Made by a program: the position numbers and the translations under genes
Assembly: GCA_033764875.1 (NCBI GenBank)
Contig: JANRIO010000072.1
Coordinates: forward strand, 1 to 64,000
Direction of reading: 5' to 3'
From: AWTP1-13 sp033764875
Lineage (GTDB): Bacteria > Pseudomonadota > Alphaproteobacteria > Rhizobiales > Hyphomicrobiaceae
DNA length: 64,000 nucleotides
The notes under the pieces: generated by a model
The model's input: the letters and a program-made list of their open reading frames with translations, nothing else
What the model was told of the DNA's origin: nothing
Database searches by the model: none
Part shown: piece after piece, positions 34,712 through 45,787 of the stretch
How the letters are laid out: each line of letters begins with the position of its first letter
How positions within the stretch are numbered: position 1 is the first letter of the stretch

Positions 34712-34737
34712 GGTTTGAGATCCAGGTTTGAGATCCG
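34712..34737 (+). repeat. 13-bp tandem repeat upstream of xdhA
   Basis: GGTTTGAGATCC occurs at 34712-34723 and again at 34725-34736, giving two adjacent 13-bp units (last base A or G). It is 47 bp before xdhA. Helically phased repeats of this type can be activator sites; it may also be a recent slippage duplication. Confidence 0.6.
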
Positions 34738-34783
34738 GTCCGACCGAGTGCCCGGCGCGCTGGATCGCGAGGACGTTGACGAG

Positions 34784-36238
34784 ATGCGCGATTACGTGAC
34801 GTTCGTTCTCAACGGGACCACGCATGTGGTCCGCGACGTCTCTCCGTCCACGACCCTTCTCCAGCATCTGCGCAGGTCGCTGCGCCTCACCGGCACCAAG
34901 GAGGGATGCGCCGAGGGCGATTGCGGCGCCTGCACCGTGGTCGTGGGCGAGCTTGTCGCCGGCAGCGTCCGCTATCGCGCCGTCAACGCCTGCATCCTGC
35001 TGCTGCCGATGCTGGAGGGCAAGAGCGTCACGACCGTCGAGGGAGTGTGCGGCGCCGGCGGCGGCCTGCATCCCGTGCAGCAGGCTCTCGTCGACCAGCA
35101 CGGCTCCCAGTGCGGCTTCTGCACGCCGGGCTTCGTCATGTCGCTCTATGCCGCCTATGTCGGCGAGGCGAGGCCCTCCGGGCAGCGCGTCAACGACCTC
35201 CTCGCCGGCAACCTGTGCCGGTGCACGGGCTATGGCCCCATCGCTCGCGCCGCCACGGCCATGTACGACCTGCCGCCTGTGGCTGCGCCAGACGAGGCTG
35301 CCGCGCTCGCCGCGATCGCCCACGCGGACACCGTGCGCCTCGAGGGCGAGGGCGAGGGCGGGCGCTGCCTGCTGCCCGCAAGCCTCGACGCGCTGGCCGA
35401 GCTTGCCGCCGCCCATCCCGAGGCCGTCATTCTCGCGGGCGCCACCGACGTCGGCCTGTGGATCACCAAGCGGCACCGTCGCATCCCGACGTTCATTGCC
35501 ACGGCGCGTGTGGCCGAGCTGCGCGGCTGCGTGCGCGAGGGCGACGTGCTCCGCATCGGTGCCGGCACCACCTGGACCGATCTCGAGGCGCCGCTCGGCG
35601 CCATCTATCCCGACCTCGGCGAGCTCATCCGCCGCTTTGCCGCAACGCAGGTGCGCAACGGCGCCACCATCGGCGGCAACATCGCCAACGGCTCTCCCAT
35701 CGGCGATGGCCCGCCCGCGCTCATCGCGCTCGGCGCCCGCCTCGTGCTGCGCAAGGGCGCGGCGACGCGCACCATCGCGCTCGAGGATTTCTTCATCGCC
35801 TACGGCCGGCAGGACCGGGCGCCGGGCGAGCTCGTCGTCGGCATCGAGCTGCCGGTGATCGACGATCCCGCGCGCTTCAAGGCCTACAAGGTGTCCAAGC
35901 GCTTCGACCAGGACATCTCCGCCGTCTGCGGCTGCTTCAACATCGAGGTGGCGGGCGGCCAGGTGCGGTCCGCGCGCATCGCCTTCGGCGGCATGGCGGC
36001 GACCCCGAAGCGCGCGGGCACGGTGGAGGCGGCGCTCGTCGGCCGGCCCTGGAACGCTGCGACGGTCGATGCCGCGCTGCCGCTCTTTGCGCACGACTTC
36101 ACCCCCATCTCCGACATGCGCGGCTCGGCCGGCTACCGCATGCAGGTCGCAATGAACCTGCTGCGCCGGTATTTCCACGAGACGCAGCATCCGCTCGCGC
36201 AGACGCGCCTCGTCGGGCGCAGCGCCGCGTTCGCGTGA
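34784..36238 (+). CDS. xdhA: Xanthine dehydrogenase small subunit (2Fe-2S and FAD)
   Basis: 484-residue electron-transfer subunit of XDH, which oxidises hypoxanthine and xanthine to urate. The N-terminal 2Fe-2S domain has C42-x4-C47-x2-C50 and C69. The second 2Fe-2S domain has CGFC and CRC. The FAD domain (from about residue 180) has ILAGATDVGLW and TIGGNIANGSPIGD. The C-terminal CO-dehydrogenase-flavoprotein domain follows. The ATG at 34784 with GAGGA upstream is chosen; the longer frame has no ferredoxin-like sequence. It heads an operon xdhA-xdhB-xdhC-ABC importer-guaD. Confidence 0.94.
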   Translation: MRDYVTFVLNGTTHVVRDVSPSTTLLQHLRRSLRLTGTKEGCAEGDCGACTVVVGELVAGSVRYRAVNACILLLPMLEGKSVTTVEGVCGAGGGLHPVQQALVDQHGSQCGFCTPGFVMSLYAAYVGEARPSGQRVNDLLAGNLCRCTGYGPIARAATAMYDLPPVAAPDEAAALAAIAHADTVRLEGEGEGGRCLLPASLDALAELAAAHPEAVILAGATDVGLWITKRHRRIPTFIATARVAELRGCVREGDVLRIGAGTTWTDLEAPLGAIYPDLGELIRRFAATQVRNGATIGGNIANGSPIGDGPPALIALGARLVLRKGAATRTIALEDFFIAYGRQDRAPGELVVGIELPVIDDPARFKAYKVSKRFDQDISAVCGCFNIEVAGGQVRSARIAFGGMAATPKRAGTVEAALVGRPWNAATVDAALPLFAHDFTPISDMRGSAGYRMQVAMNLLRRYFHETQHPLAQTRLVGRSAAFA

Positions 36239-36246
36239 GGGTGGCC

Positions 36247-38604
36247 ATGCAGCGTCCGGCCTCGCCGCCAGCAAAGAGCAGCATCTCCGGCGGCGTTCAT
36301 CTCTCCGTCAGGCATGACAGCGGCCACAAGCACGTCTCCGGCGCGGCGGTCTATGTCGACGACATCCCCGAGCCGCCGGGCACCCTGCAGGTCTACATCG
36401 CCCAGAGCCGCCACGCGCACGCGCGCATCCGTCGCCTCGACGTTGCGCCGGTGCGCGCGGTGCCGGGCGTCGTCTGCGTCGCCACGGCGCGCGACATTCC
36501 GGGCGTCAACGACGTCAGCCCCTTCAAGGGCGACGACCCGATGTTCGCCGACGGCCTCGTCGAGTACCACGGCCAGTCGCTGTTTGCCGTTGCCGCCGAG
36601 ACCCTGCAGCTGGCGCGCGAGGCGGCTGGTTGCGCCATCGTCGAGTACGAGGTGCTGCCCGCCTTTCTCGACATCGATGCCGCCCTGGCCGCGGGCTCGC
36701 TCATCGAGCCGCCCTACGCCTTCGGCCGCGGCGACGTGGAGGCCGCCCTTGCCGCCGCGCCGCACATCCTCGACGGTCGCGTCCGCGTCGGCGGCCAGGA
36801 GCACTTCTACCTGGAGGGCCAGGCGGCCTTCGCCGTGCCGGGCGAGGACGAGGACGTCACCATCTACTGCTCGAGCCAGCATCCGACCGAGATCCAGCAC
36901 AAGGTGGCGCACGTGCTCGGCATCGCCAACCATGCGGTCACCGTCGAGATGCGGCGCATGGGCGGCGGCTTCGGCGGCAAGGAGAGCCAGGGCAACCTGC
37001 CCGCGGCGGCGGCAGCCCTCGTCGCCAGGCTCACGGGCCGCCCGGCCAAGTGCGTCTACGACCGCGACGACGACATGGTGCTGACCGGCAAGCGCCACGA
37101 CTTCCGCATCGACTACCGCGTCGGCTTCGATGCCGCGGGCGTCATCGCCGGCATCGACGTGGTCCAGGCCGTGCGCTGCGGCATGTCCACCGACCTGTCG
37201 CCGGCCATTGCCGACCGTGCCATGTTCCACGCCGACAACGTGTACTACCTGCCCGCGGCTCGCATTACCTCCTACCGCTGCAAGACGCACACCGTGTCCA
37301 ATACCGCCTTCCGCGGCTTCGGCGGCCCCCAGGGCATGGTGGCGATGGAGCGCATCATCGACCACATCGCGCAGGCGCTGGGTCGCGATCCGCTCGAGGT
37401 GCGCCGCGCCAATTTCTACGATCACATGCTGGCCCGGCCGGCCGTCGCCCGCAACCTGACGCCCTACCACCAGGTGATCGAGGACTGCGTCATCCAGGAC
37501 ATCGTCGACGAGCTGGTCGAGACCTCGTCCTACGCCGCCCGCCGCGCCGAGATCCGCGCCTGGAATGCGGCAAGCCCCATCCTGAAGCGCGGCATCGCGC
37601 TGACGCCCGTCAAGTTCGGCATCTCCTTCACCAACACCATGATGAACCAGGCGGGCGCCCTGGTGCACGTCTACACCGACGGCTCGATTGCGCTCAATCA
37701 CGGCGGCACCGAGATGGGGCAGGGGCTCAACGTCAAGGTTGCCCAGGTGGTGGCGGAGGAGCTCCAGGTCGATCTCGACCGCGTCAAGATCACCGCGACC
37801 CACACCGGCAAGGTGCCGAACACGTCGCCGACGGCCGCCTCCGCCGGCAGCGACCTCAACGGCATGGCCGCGCGCAACGCCTGCCTCGCCATCAAGCAGC
37901 GCCTGTCGGCCTTCCTCGCCGAGCGCCACCAGTGCGCGCCTGACGAGGTCGCCTTCCTGCCGGGCCGCGTGCGCGTGAAGGGCGAGGAGCTGCCTTTCGA
38001 CGCCGTCATCGCCGACGCCTACCGCGCCCGCGTGCATCTGTCGGCGGCCGGCTACTACGCCACGCCGAAGATCCATTGGGACCGCGCCGCCGGCCGCGGC
38101 CGGCCGTTCTTCTACTTCGCCTACGGTGCCGCCGTCTCGGAGGTCGCCATCGACACGCTCACCGGCGAGAACCGCATCCTGCGCGCCGACATCCTCCACG
38201 ACGTCGGCAAATCGCTCAATCCCGCGATCGACCTCGGCCAGATCGAGGGCGGCTACGTGCAGGGCGCGGGCTGGCTCACCACCGAGGAGCTGGTCTGGGA
38301 CGGGGAGGGGCGTCTGCGCACGCACGCGCCCTCGACCTACAAGATCCCCGCCTGCTCCGACCGCCCCATCGATCTGCGTGTCGGGCTGTGGGAGAAGGGA
38401 CGCAACGTCGAGGACACCATCTACCGCTCCAAGGCCGTGGGCGAGCCGCCGCTGATGCTCGGCATCTCGGTGCTGCTGGCCTTGTCGGATGCCGTGGCGG
38501 CCGCGGGCGACTACCGGACCTATCCGGCGCTCGATGCGCCGGCCACGCCCGAGCGCGTCCTGGCCGCCGTCACGCGCCTTGCGCGCGCTAGGGGAGCCCC
38601 ATGA
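36247..38604 (+). CDS. xdhB: Xanthine dehydrogenase large, molybdenum-binding subunit
   Basis: 785-residue catalytic subunit carrying the molybdopterin cofactor. Moco-binding blocks are visible: GGGFGGKE, FRGFGGPQG, GTEMGQGLNVK, and the catalytic Glu in KAVGEPPLML near the C-terminus. QEHFYLE and the substrate Arg region (NTAFRGF) fit xanthine rather than aldehyde or CO oxidases. ATG at 36247, eight bases after the xdhA stop. The cofactor needs terminal sulfuration, for which XdhC follows with a four-base overlap. Confidence 0.94.
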   Translation: MQRPASPPAKSSISGGVHLSVRHDSGHKHVSGAAVYVDDIPEPPGTLQVYIAQSRHAHARIRRLDVAPVRAVPGVVCVATARDIPGVNDVSPFKGDDPMFADGLVEYHGQSLFAVAAETLQLAREAAGCAIVEYEVLPAFLDIDAALAAGSLIEPPYAFGRGDVEAALAAAPHILDGRVRVGGQEHFYLEGQAAFAVPGEDEDVTIYCSSQHPTEIQHKVAHVLGIANHAVTVEMRRMGGGFGGKESQGNLPAAAAALVARLTGRPAKCVYDRDDDMVLTGKRHDFRIDYRVGFDAAGVIAGIDVVQAVRCGMSTDLSPAIADRAMFHADNVYYLPAARITSYRCKTHTVSNTAFRGFGGPQGMVAMERIIDHIAQALGRDPLEVRRANFYDHMLARPAVARNLTPYHQVIEDCVIQDIVDELVETSSYAARRAEIRAWNAASPILKRGIALTPVKFGISFTNTMMNQAGALVHVYTDGSIALNHGGTEMGQGLNVKVAQVVAEELQVDLDRVKITATHTGKVPNTSPTAASAGSDLNGMAARNACLAIKQRLSAFLAERHQCAPDEVAFLPGRVRVKGEELPFDAVIADAYRARVHLSAAGYYATPKIHWDRAAGRGRPFFYFAYGAAVSEVAIDTLTGENRILRADILHDVGKSLNPAIDLGQIEGGYVQGAGWLTTEELVWDGEGRLRTHAPSTYKIPACSDRPIDLRVGLWEKGRNVEDTIYRSKAVGEPPLMLGISVLLALSDAVAAAGDYRTYPALDAPATPERVLAAVTRLARARGAP

Positions 38605-39670
38605 CGGCCGCCCGGCTCGAGGCTTCGCTCGCCGCCGTTGCCGCCTCGGGTGCCGGCGAGCCCGTCGTCCGCATCGTCGTGCTGCACACCGACGGCTCGA
38701 CCCCGCGCGAGGCCGGCGCTGCCATGCTGGTCGAGCGAGGCGGCATTGCCGACACCGTCGGCGGCGGCAGGCTTGAGCTGGAGGCGATCGGTCACGCCCG
38801 CGCGCTGCTCGCGGCGGCCCCGGCCGCCGGCTCCTGGCCGCGCGAGGTGCGCAGCTTCGCGCTCGGTCCCTCGCTCGGCCAGTGCTGCGGCGGCAGCGCC
38901 CGCCTGCTGTTCGAGGTCCTGACACGGCGCGAGCTGGCCGACCTTGCCGGCCGCCTGCAGGGCACGGGCCCGGGCGCGCTGGCGCTGCGGCCGACCCAGT
39001 CCGGCGCCCCCGTCGCCCTTCTTGCCGATCGCAAAGGTGACGTGCCTGATTGCCCGCTGCCGGTGCTGCGTGCGGCCCGCGACATGCTGTCGGGCGCCCG
39101 CCCGCGCGGCCCGCTGCTGGTCGCGCCCGGCAGGGGCGCGCCGGCCTGGTTCATCGAGCCCGTAGCCGGCGCGCGCACGCCGCTCTTCGTGTACGGAGCC
39201 GGCCACGTCGGCCGCGCCATCGTGCACGTTCTCAACGGGCTGCCCTTCGACGTGCGCTGGGTGGACACGAGGCCCGAGCGCTTCCCCGAGGCGATCCCGG
39301 CCTATGCCGCAGCGCTCGTATCGCCCGACCCGGCCGCCACGGCGGCGGCCGCGCCGGCGGGAGCCCTGCACCTCGTGCTGACCTACTCCCATGCCCTCGA
39401 CCTTGCGATCGTGCACGCGCTTCTCGGGCGCGCGGATTTCCGCTTCCTCGGGCTGATCGGGTCCGAGACCAAGGCGGCGCGCTTCCGCGCGCGCCTGCGG
39501 CAGGCGGGCGTTGCCGAGGCGGCGCTCGCCCGTCTGACCTGCCCCATCGGCATCTCTGCGCTGCGCGGCAAGGAGCCGCCCGTCATCGCCGTCGCGGTCG
39601 CCGCGCAGCTCATCGAGACCATGGGCCGGCACGTGCAGCAGCGTGACCTGACAGCGAAGGTGCCCGGCGC

Positions 39671-39674
<4 letters not shown>
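38601..39674 (+). CDS. xdhC: Xanthine dehydrogenase accessory protein (Moco insertion)
   Basis: 357-residue chaperone that binds molybdenum cofactor, helps its sulfuration and inserts it into XdhB. The N-terminal XdhC/CoxI domain has STPREAGAAMLV and CCGGSARLL. The C-terminal Rossmann domain has VYGAGHVGRAIVHVL and FLGLIGSETKAARF. It is longer than the roughly 280 residues of E. coli-type or Rhodobacter XdhC, mainly through the linker. Starts by ATGA overlap with xdhB and ends by ATGA overlap with the ABC gene. Confidence 0.92.
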
Positions 39675-41195
<1,521 letters not shown>

Positions 41196-41203
<8 letters not shown>

Positions 41204-42299
41204 GCTCGAACCGCGGCGCGAGCCTTCGGCCCTGATGTTCTACGTCACGCCCTTCCTCGCCATCGCCCTGACGCTGGCCGCGGGGCTTCTCCTGTTCCGC
41301 ATTCTCGGCAAGCCGCCCGTCGCCGCGATGCAGCTCATCTTCATCGAGCCGCTGCGCTCCCTGCGCGGCGTCTCCGAGCTTCTCGTCAAGGCGACGCCGC
41401 TCATTCTGATTGCCTGCGGCCTGGCGCTGGGCTTCCGCGCCAACGTCTGGAACATCGGCGCCGAGGGCCAGTTCGCGGCGGGCGCCCTGTCGGGCGGCGC
41501 GGTGGCGCTTGCCGTCTATCCCGCCACCGGCTGGTGGCTTCTGCCGCTGATGAGCCTCGCCGGCATCGCTGGCGGTGCCGCCTGGGCGGCGATCCCCGCG
41601 CTCCTGCGCACGCGCTACAACACCAGCGAGATCCTGGTCAGCCTGATGCTCGCCTACGTCGCCGTCCTGCTGCTGGGCTCGCTCGTGCACGGGGCCCTGC
41701 GCGACCCCGACGGCATGAACTTCCCCGAGAGCCGCCTCTTCCAGACGGCGCTGCCCGTCATGATCCCGGGCACGCGTGCCCATGTCGGCTTCCTCGTGGC
41801 GCTTGCCGTCGCCGGCGCCGCCTGGCTGCTGCTCGAGCGGCACATGGCGGGCTTCCAGATCAAGGTTCTGGGCCAGGCGCCGCGGGCGGCGCGCTTCGGC
41901 GGCTTCTCCGAGAAGCGGCTGATCTGGGCCTGCTTCCTCGTCTCCGGTGGGGCGGCGGGCCTTGCGGGCCTGTTCGAGGCCGCGGGCCCCGTCGGCCAGC
42001 TGGTGCCGGCGCTGCCCGCGGGCTACGGCTTCACGGCCATCATCGTCGCCTTCCTGGGCCGGCTGCATCCGGCGGGCATCGTTCTTGCAGGCCTGCTGAT
42101 GGCGCTGACCTACATCGGCGGGGAGACGGCGCAGATCAGCATGAGCCTGCCGAGCGCGACGACGAGTGTGTTTCAAGGCATGTTCCTGTTCTTCCTGCTT
42201 GCGACCGATGTGCTCGTGGCCTACCGCCCGCGCTGGATCGCCACGCGTCCGGCGCGCGCCGGACGCCCGCTTCAGCCCCCTGCCAAGGTCGAGGCGTGA
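41196..42299 (+). CDS. ABC importer permease, BMP/nucleoside type (first)
   Basis: 367-residue permease of the BPD_transp_2 family, about ten helices. Characteristic blocks are GLALGFRANVWNIGAEGQFAAG near residue 70 and TSEILVSLMLAYVA. It partners the next permease as a heterodimer, the usual layout of NupP/NupQ-like systems. Start ATG at 41196 overlaps the ATPase by eight bases. Confidence 0.92.
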
Positions 42300-42301
42300 G
42301 C

Positions 42302-43222
42302 ATGGAGCTGCTCGCCAACATCCTGATCAGCGCCATGATCGCGGCGACCCCGCTGGTGCTCGCCGCGACGGGCGAGCTCGTCGCCGAGCGCTCGGGCGTG
42401 CTCAACCTCGGCGTCGAGGGCATGATGATCATCGGCGCCATCGCCGGCTTCGCGGCCCTGCTCGCCTCCGGCAGCGTCCTCGTCGGCCTGCTGGCGGCGA
42501 TGCTGGGCGGCGCGCTGATGGCGTTCCTGTTCGGTGTGCTCACGCTCACCTTCCGCGCCAACCAGGTGGCCTCGGGCCTGGCGCTGACCATGTTCGGCCT
42601 GGGTCTCTCGGCCCTTTGGGGACAGGGCTACAGCGGCCGCTCCGCGCCGCCCTTCCCGCGCCTCTCCATCCCGGGGCTGAGCGACCTGCCGATCCTCGGT
42701 CGCCTCGTGTTCGGCCAGGACGGCCTCGTCTATCTCTCGCTCGCGCTCGTGGCCGCCGTGGCCTACGTGCTGGCCCGCACCCGCGCCGGCCTCGTCCTGC
42801 GCGCCGTCGGCGAGAACCACCATGCGGCGCACGCCATCGGCTACTCGGTCGTCGGCGTGCGCTACCTTGCCGTGATGTTCGGCGGCGCCATGGCGGGATT
42901 GGGCGGCGCCTACCTGTCGCTGGTGCAGACGCCGCTGTGGGTGGAGCGCATGACCGCGGGGCGCGGCTGGATCGCGCTCGCCCTCGTCGTCTTCGCCGCC
43001 TGGCGGCCGTGGCGCGCCCTGCTCGGCGCCTACCTGTTCGGCCTCATCACCATCCTGCAATTGCACAGCCAGGCGCTCGGGCTGGAGGTCGACGCCCAGC
43101 TGTTGTCGATGGTGCCCTATCTCGCCACCATCGTCGTCCTCGTCCTGATCTCGCGCGACAGTGCCCGCGCGCGCCTGGCGGCACCCGCCTGCCTCGGCAA
43201 GTCCTTCCACGCCTCGTCCTGA
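42302..43222 (+). CDS. ABC importer permease, BMP/nucleoside type (second)
   Basis: 306-residue second permease. ERSGVLNLGVEGMMIIGA near residues 30-47 is the family hallmark; GENHHAAHAIGYSV is the coupling region. The ATG at 42302 is chosen; an in-frame GTG at 42296 overlapping the previous stop (GTGA) is an equal alternative that adds two residues. Ends 44 bp before the binding-protein gene. Confidence 0.91.
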   Translation: MELLANILISAMIAATPLVLAATGELVAERSGVLNLGVEGMMIIGAIAGFAALLASGSVLVGLLAAMLGGALMAFLFGVLTLTFRANQVASGLALTMFGLGLSALWGQGYSGRSAPPFPRLSIPGLSDLPILGRLVFGQDGLVYLSLALVAAVAYVLARTRAGLVLRAVGENHHAAHAIGYSVVGVRYLAVMFGGAMAGLGGAYLSLVQTPLWVERMTAGRGWIALALVVFAAWRPWRALLGAYLFGLITILQLHSQALGLEVDAQLLSMVPYLATIVVLVLISRDSARARLAAPACLGKSFHASS

Positions 43223-43266
43223 CCGGCCCCATCACCGAGCAACACTGTCACCCAAAGGAGCTGAGC

Positions 43267-44349
43267 ATGAAGTCTAGACCGTTCAGTAAAATCGCGGCTG
43301 GCCTCGCGGCCTCGCTCGTGCTGGCCGCCGGCACGGCCCTCGCGCAGACCAAGCCGAAAGTGAGCTTCGTCTACGTCGGCCCCGTGGGCGACATGGGCTG
43401 GAGCTACCAGCACCACCAGGGCCTGGAGGCGATCAAGAAGGAGTTCGGCGACCGGATCGAGACCAACTTCGTCGAGAACGTGCCCGAGGGCCCCGACGCC
43501 GAGCGGGTCATCGACCAGCTTGCCGCCACCGGCTCGAGCCTCGTCTTCACCACCTCCTTCGGCTTCATGAACCCGACCCTGAAGGTGGCCGCGCGCCATC
43601 CGAAGGTGAAGTTCGAGCACGCCACGGGCTTCAAGCAGGCGCCCAACGTGGCCACCTACAACGCCCGCTTCTACGAGGGCCGCCACGTCATCGGGCTGAT
43701 CGCCGGCAAGATGACCAAGACCAACACCATCGGCTACATCGCCTCCTTCCCGATCCCCGAGGTGGTGATGGGCATCAACGCGGCCTACCTCGCGGCGAGG
43801 TCGGTCAACCCGGCCGTGAAGCTGAAGGTGGTGTGGGTGAGCACGTGGTTCGACCCCGGCAAGGAGGCCGCCGCCGCCAAGGCGCTCGTCGATCAGGGCG
43901 CCGACATCCTGATGCAGCACACGGATTCCCCCGCGCCCGTGAAGTACGCGGCCGAGAAAGGCATCTTCGCCTTCGGCCAGGCCTCCGACATGACGCAGTT
44001 CGCGCCGGAGAAACACCTGACCGCCATCATCGACAACTGGAACCCCTACTACATCGCGCGCGTCAAGGCGCTGCTCGACGGCACCTGGAAGTCGGGCGAC
44101 ACCTGGGACGGCATCAAGGAGGGCACGGTCGTGTTCGCGCCCTGGTCGAAGGCCATCCCCGCCGACGTGGTCAAGCTCGCCGAGACGGCGCGCGACGAGA
44201 TCGCGGCCGGCACGCGCCATCCCTTCACCGGTCCGGTCAACAAGCAGGACGGCACGCCGTGGCTCAAGGCCGGCGAGAAGGCCACCGACAAGGACCTGTC
44301 CAGCATGAATTTCTATGTCGCGGGCATGGAAGGCTCCGTGCCCAAGTGA
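43267..44349 (+). CDS. BMP-family purine/nucleoside binding protein
   Basis: 360-residue periplasmic receptor (BmpA/PnrA family). Signal peptide of 26 residues ends ALAQ. Family motifs: VGDMGWSYQHHQGLE (the Trp and Tyr stack on the purine), FTTSFGFMNP, NARFYEGRHVIGLIAG, and DPGKEAAAAKALVDQGADI. Strong RBS AAAGGAG before the ATG at 43267. A large hairpin follows the stop and may raise its level above the membrane genes. Most likely ligands are purine bases or nucleosides. Confidence 0.92.
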   Translation: MKSRPFSKIAAGLAASLVLAAGTALAQTKPKVSFVYVGPVGDMGWSYQHHQGLEAIKKEFGDRIETNFVENVPEGPDAERVIDQLAATGSSLVFTTSFGFMNPTLKVAARHPKVKFEHATGFKQAPNVATYNARFYEGRHVIGLIAGKMTKTNTIGYIASFPIPEVVMGINAAYLAARSVNPAVKLKVVWVSTWFDPGKEAAAAKALVDQGADILMQHTDSPAPVKYAAEKGIFAFGQASDMTQFAPEKHLTAIIDNWNPYYIARVKALLDGTWKSGDTWDGIKEGTVVFAPWSKAIPADVVKLAETARDEIAAGTRHPFTGPVNKQDGTPWLKAGEKATDKDLSSMNFYVAGMEGSVPK

Positions 44350-44392
44350 GGGCTGGTGCGGGAGGGGCCCCGGCCTCTCCCGTCCCCAGCCC
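44350..44392 (+). terminator. Intercistronic hairpin after bmp
   Basis: Outer stem GGGCTGG (44350-44356)/CCAGCCC (44386-44392); inner stem GGGAGGGGCC (44360-44369)/GGCCTCTCCC (44372-44381) with one G-U pair. It begins at the base after the bmp stop, with no T-run. Probably an mRNA-stabilising structure or partial terminator before guaD. Confidence 0.55.
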
Positions 44393-44423
44393 AGGATCTC
44401 GCCGCCATCACCTGCCCCGTGCC

Positions 44424-45746
44424 ATGACCTCTCCCGCCGCCGACGTCACCATCCTTACGGGACAGACGCTGTCCTTCCGCGCCGACCCCTTCGAGGTCGG
44501 GCCCGAGGCGGCCGTCGCGCATGAGACCGACGGCGCCGTTGCCATCCGCGGCGGCGTCATCCTGGAGGTCGGCCCGCGCGGTGCGGTCCTCGCCCGCTTT
44601 CCCGGCGCCGCGGTCGAGAGCTACTCCGGCGACCTGATCATGGCGGGCTTCGTCGACTGCCACGTCCACTATCCCCAGATCGACATCATCGCCTCCTACG
44701 GCGAGCAGCTTCTCGAGTGGCTCGAGAAGTACACCTTCCCCGCCGAGGCGCGGTTCGGCGATCCCGCCCACGCCGCAAGCGCCGCCGACCGCTACCTCGA
44801 CGAGTGTGTGCGCAACGGCATCACCTCGGCCTCGGTCTATTGCACCGTGCACCCGGCCTCCGTCGACGCGCTGTTCTCGGCCGCCCGGGCACGCGGGGTC
44901 GCGCTCGCCGCCGGCAAGGTGATGATGGACCGCAACGCGCCCGCCGATCTCGCCGACACGGCCCAGTCGGGCTTCGACGAGAGCAAGGCGCTGATCTCGC
45001 GCTGGCACGGCGTCGACCGCCTCACCTACGTCGTCAGTCCGCGCTTTGCCGTCACCTCGACGGAAGCCCAGCTCGAGGCCGCCGGCGTGCTCTGGAAGGA
45101 GAGCCCCGGCACGCTGATGCAGACGCATGTGTCCGAGAACGTCTACGAGATCGAGCACGCGCGCCGGCTCCATCCCTACGCGTGCGACTATCTCGACATC
45201 TACGACAAGAAGGGCCTGCTGGGCCCCGGCGCCAATTTCGGCCACGCCATCCACCTGAGCCCCCGCGAGATCGCCCGCCTGTGCGAGACCAAAAGCGGCA
45301 TCTCCCATTGCCCGACCTCGAACCTCTTCATCGGCTCGGGCCTCTTCGACATGCGAGGCCTGCGCGACTGCGACAAGCCCGTCGGCGTCGGGCTCGCCAC
45401 CGACGTCGGCGGCGGCTCCTCGTTCTCCATGCTCGCGACCATGAAGGCGTCCTACGAGATCTGCCAGCTCAACGGCTACAACCTGCACCCCGCCAAGGCG
45501 TTCTATCTGGCGACCGTCGGCAGCGCCGCCGTCATGCGGCTCGGCCACCGGCTCGGCAACCTGCGCCCCGGCTACGATGCCGACATCGTGGTCCTCGACC
45601 TCGCCTCCCAGCCGCTCATTGCCCGGCGTCTCGGCCAGGTCGAGGACATCTTCGGGGCGCTGTTCCTGCAGATGATCCTCGCCGACGACCGCGCCGTCCG
45701 CGCCACCTATGTCGCCGGGCGCAAGGCCCACGTCCGCGCCCCCTGA
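44424..45746 (+). CDS. guaD: Guanine deaminase
   Basis: 440-residue zinc deaminase that turns guanine into xanthine, feeding XDH in the same operon. Metal motif DCHVHYPQ (near residue 84), QTHVSEN, GHAIHLS and ATDVGGGSSFSML are all present; SHCPTSNLFIGSGLF is the guanine-specific loop. Length matches bacterial GuaD. ATG at 44424; no clear RBS is visible, which fits translation downstream of the bmp hairpin being weaker. Last gene of the xdh operon. Confidence 0.94.
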   Translation: MTSPAADVTILTGQTLSFRADPFEVGPEAAVAHETDGAVAIRGGVILEVGPRGAVLARFPGAAVESYSGDLIMAGFVDCHVHYPQIDIIASYGEQLLEWLEKYTFPAEARFGDPAHAASAADRYLDECVRNGITSASVYCTVHPASVDALFSAARARGVALAAGKVMMDRNAPADLADTAQSGFDESKALISRWHGVDRLTYVVSPRFAVTSTEAQLEAAGVLWKESPGTLMQTHVSENVYEIEHARRLHPYACDYLDIYDKKGLLGPGANFGHAIHLSPREIARLCETKSGISHCPTSNLFIGSGLFDMRGLRDCDKPVGVGLATDVGGGSSFSMLATMKASYEICQLNGYNLHPAKAFYLATVGSAAVMRLGHRLGNLRPGYDADIVVLDLASQPLIARRLGQVEDIFGALFLQMILADDRAVRATYVAGRKAHVRAP

Positions 45747-45787
45747 GGCCGGCGCCGCGTCGGCAGCAGTTGTGGCGGCGGGCCGCG

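Larger units (their letters stand above)
34254..34783. other. Divergent control region, NCS2 permease/xdhA
   Basis: 530 bp without a credible gene. It contains a RutR-like element at 34363-34377, a stem-loop at 34678-34702 and a 13-bp tandem repeat at 34712-34737, the last two just ahead of xdhA. Open frames here are shadows. The length leaves room for separate promoters and a structured xdhA leader. Confidence 0.55.

Noticed and set aside
34906..36246. Open frame joining upstream sequence to xdhB as one 1232-residue protein
   Set aside because: It runs through xdhA in a wrong frame with Arg/His-rich sequence. XdhA is well conserved in its own frame and xdhB starts at 36247.
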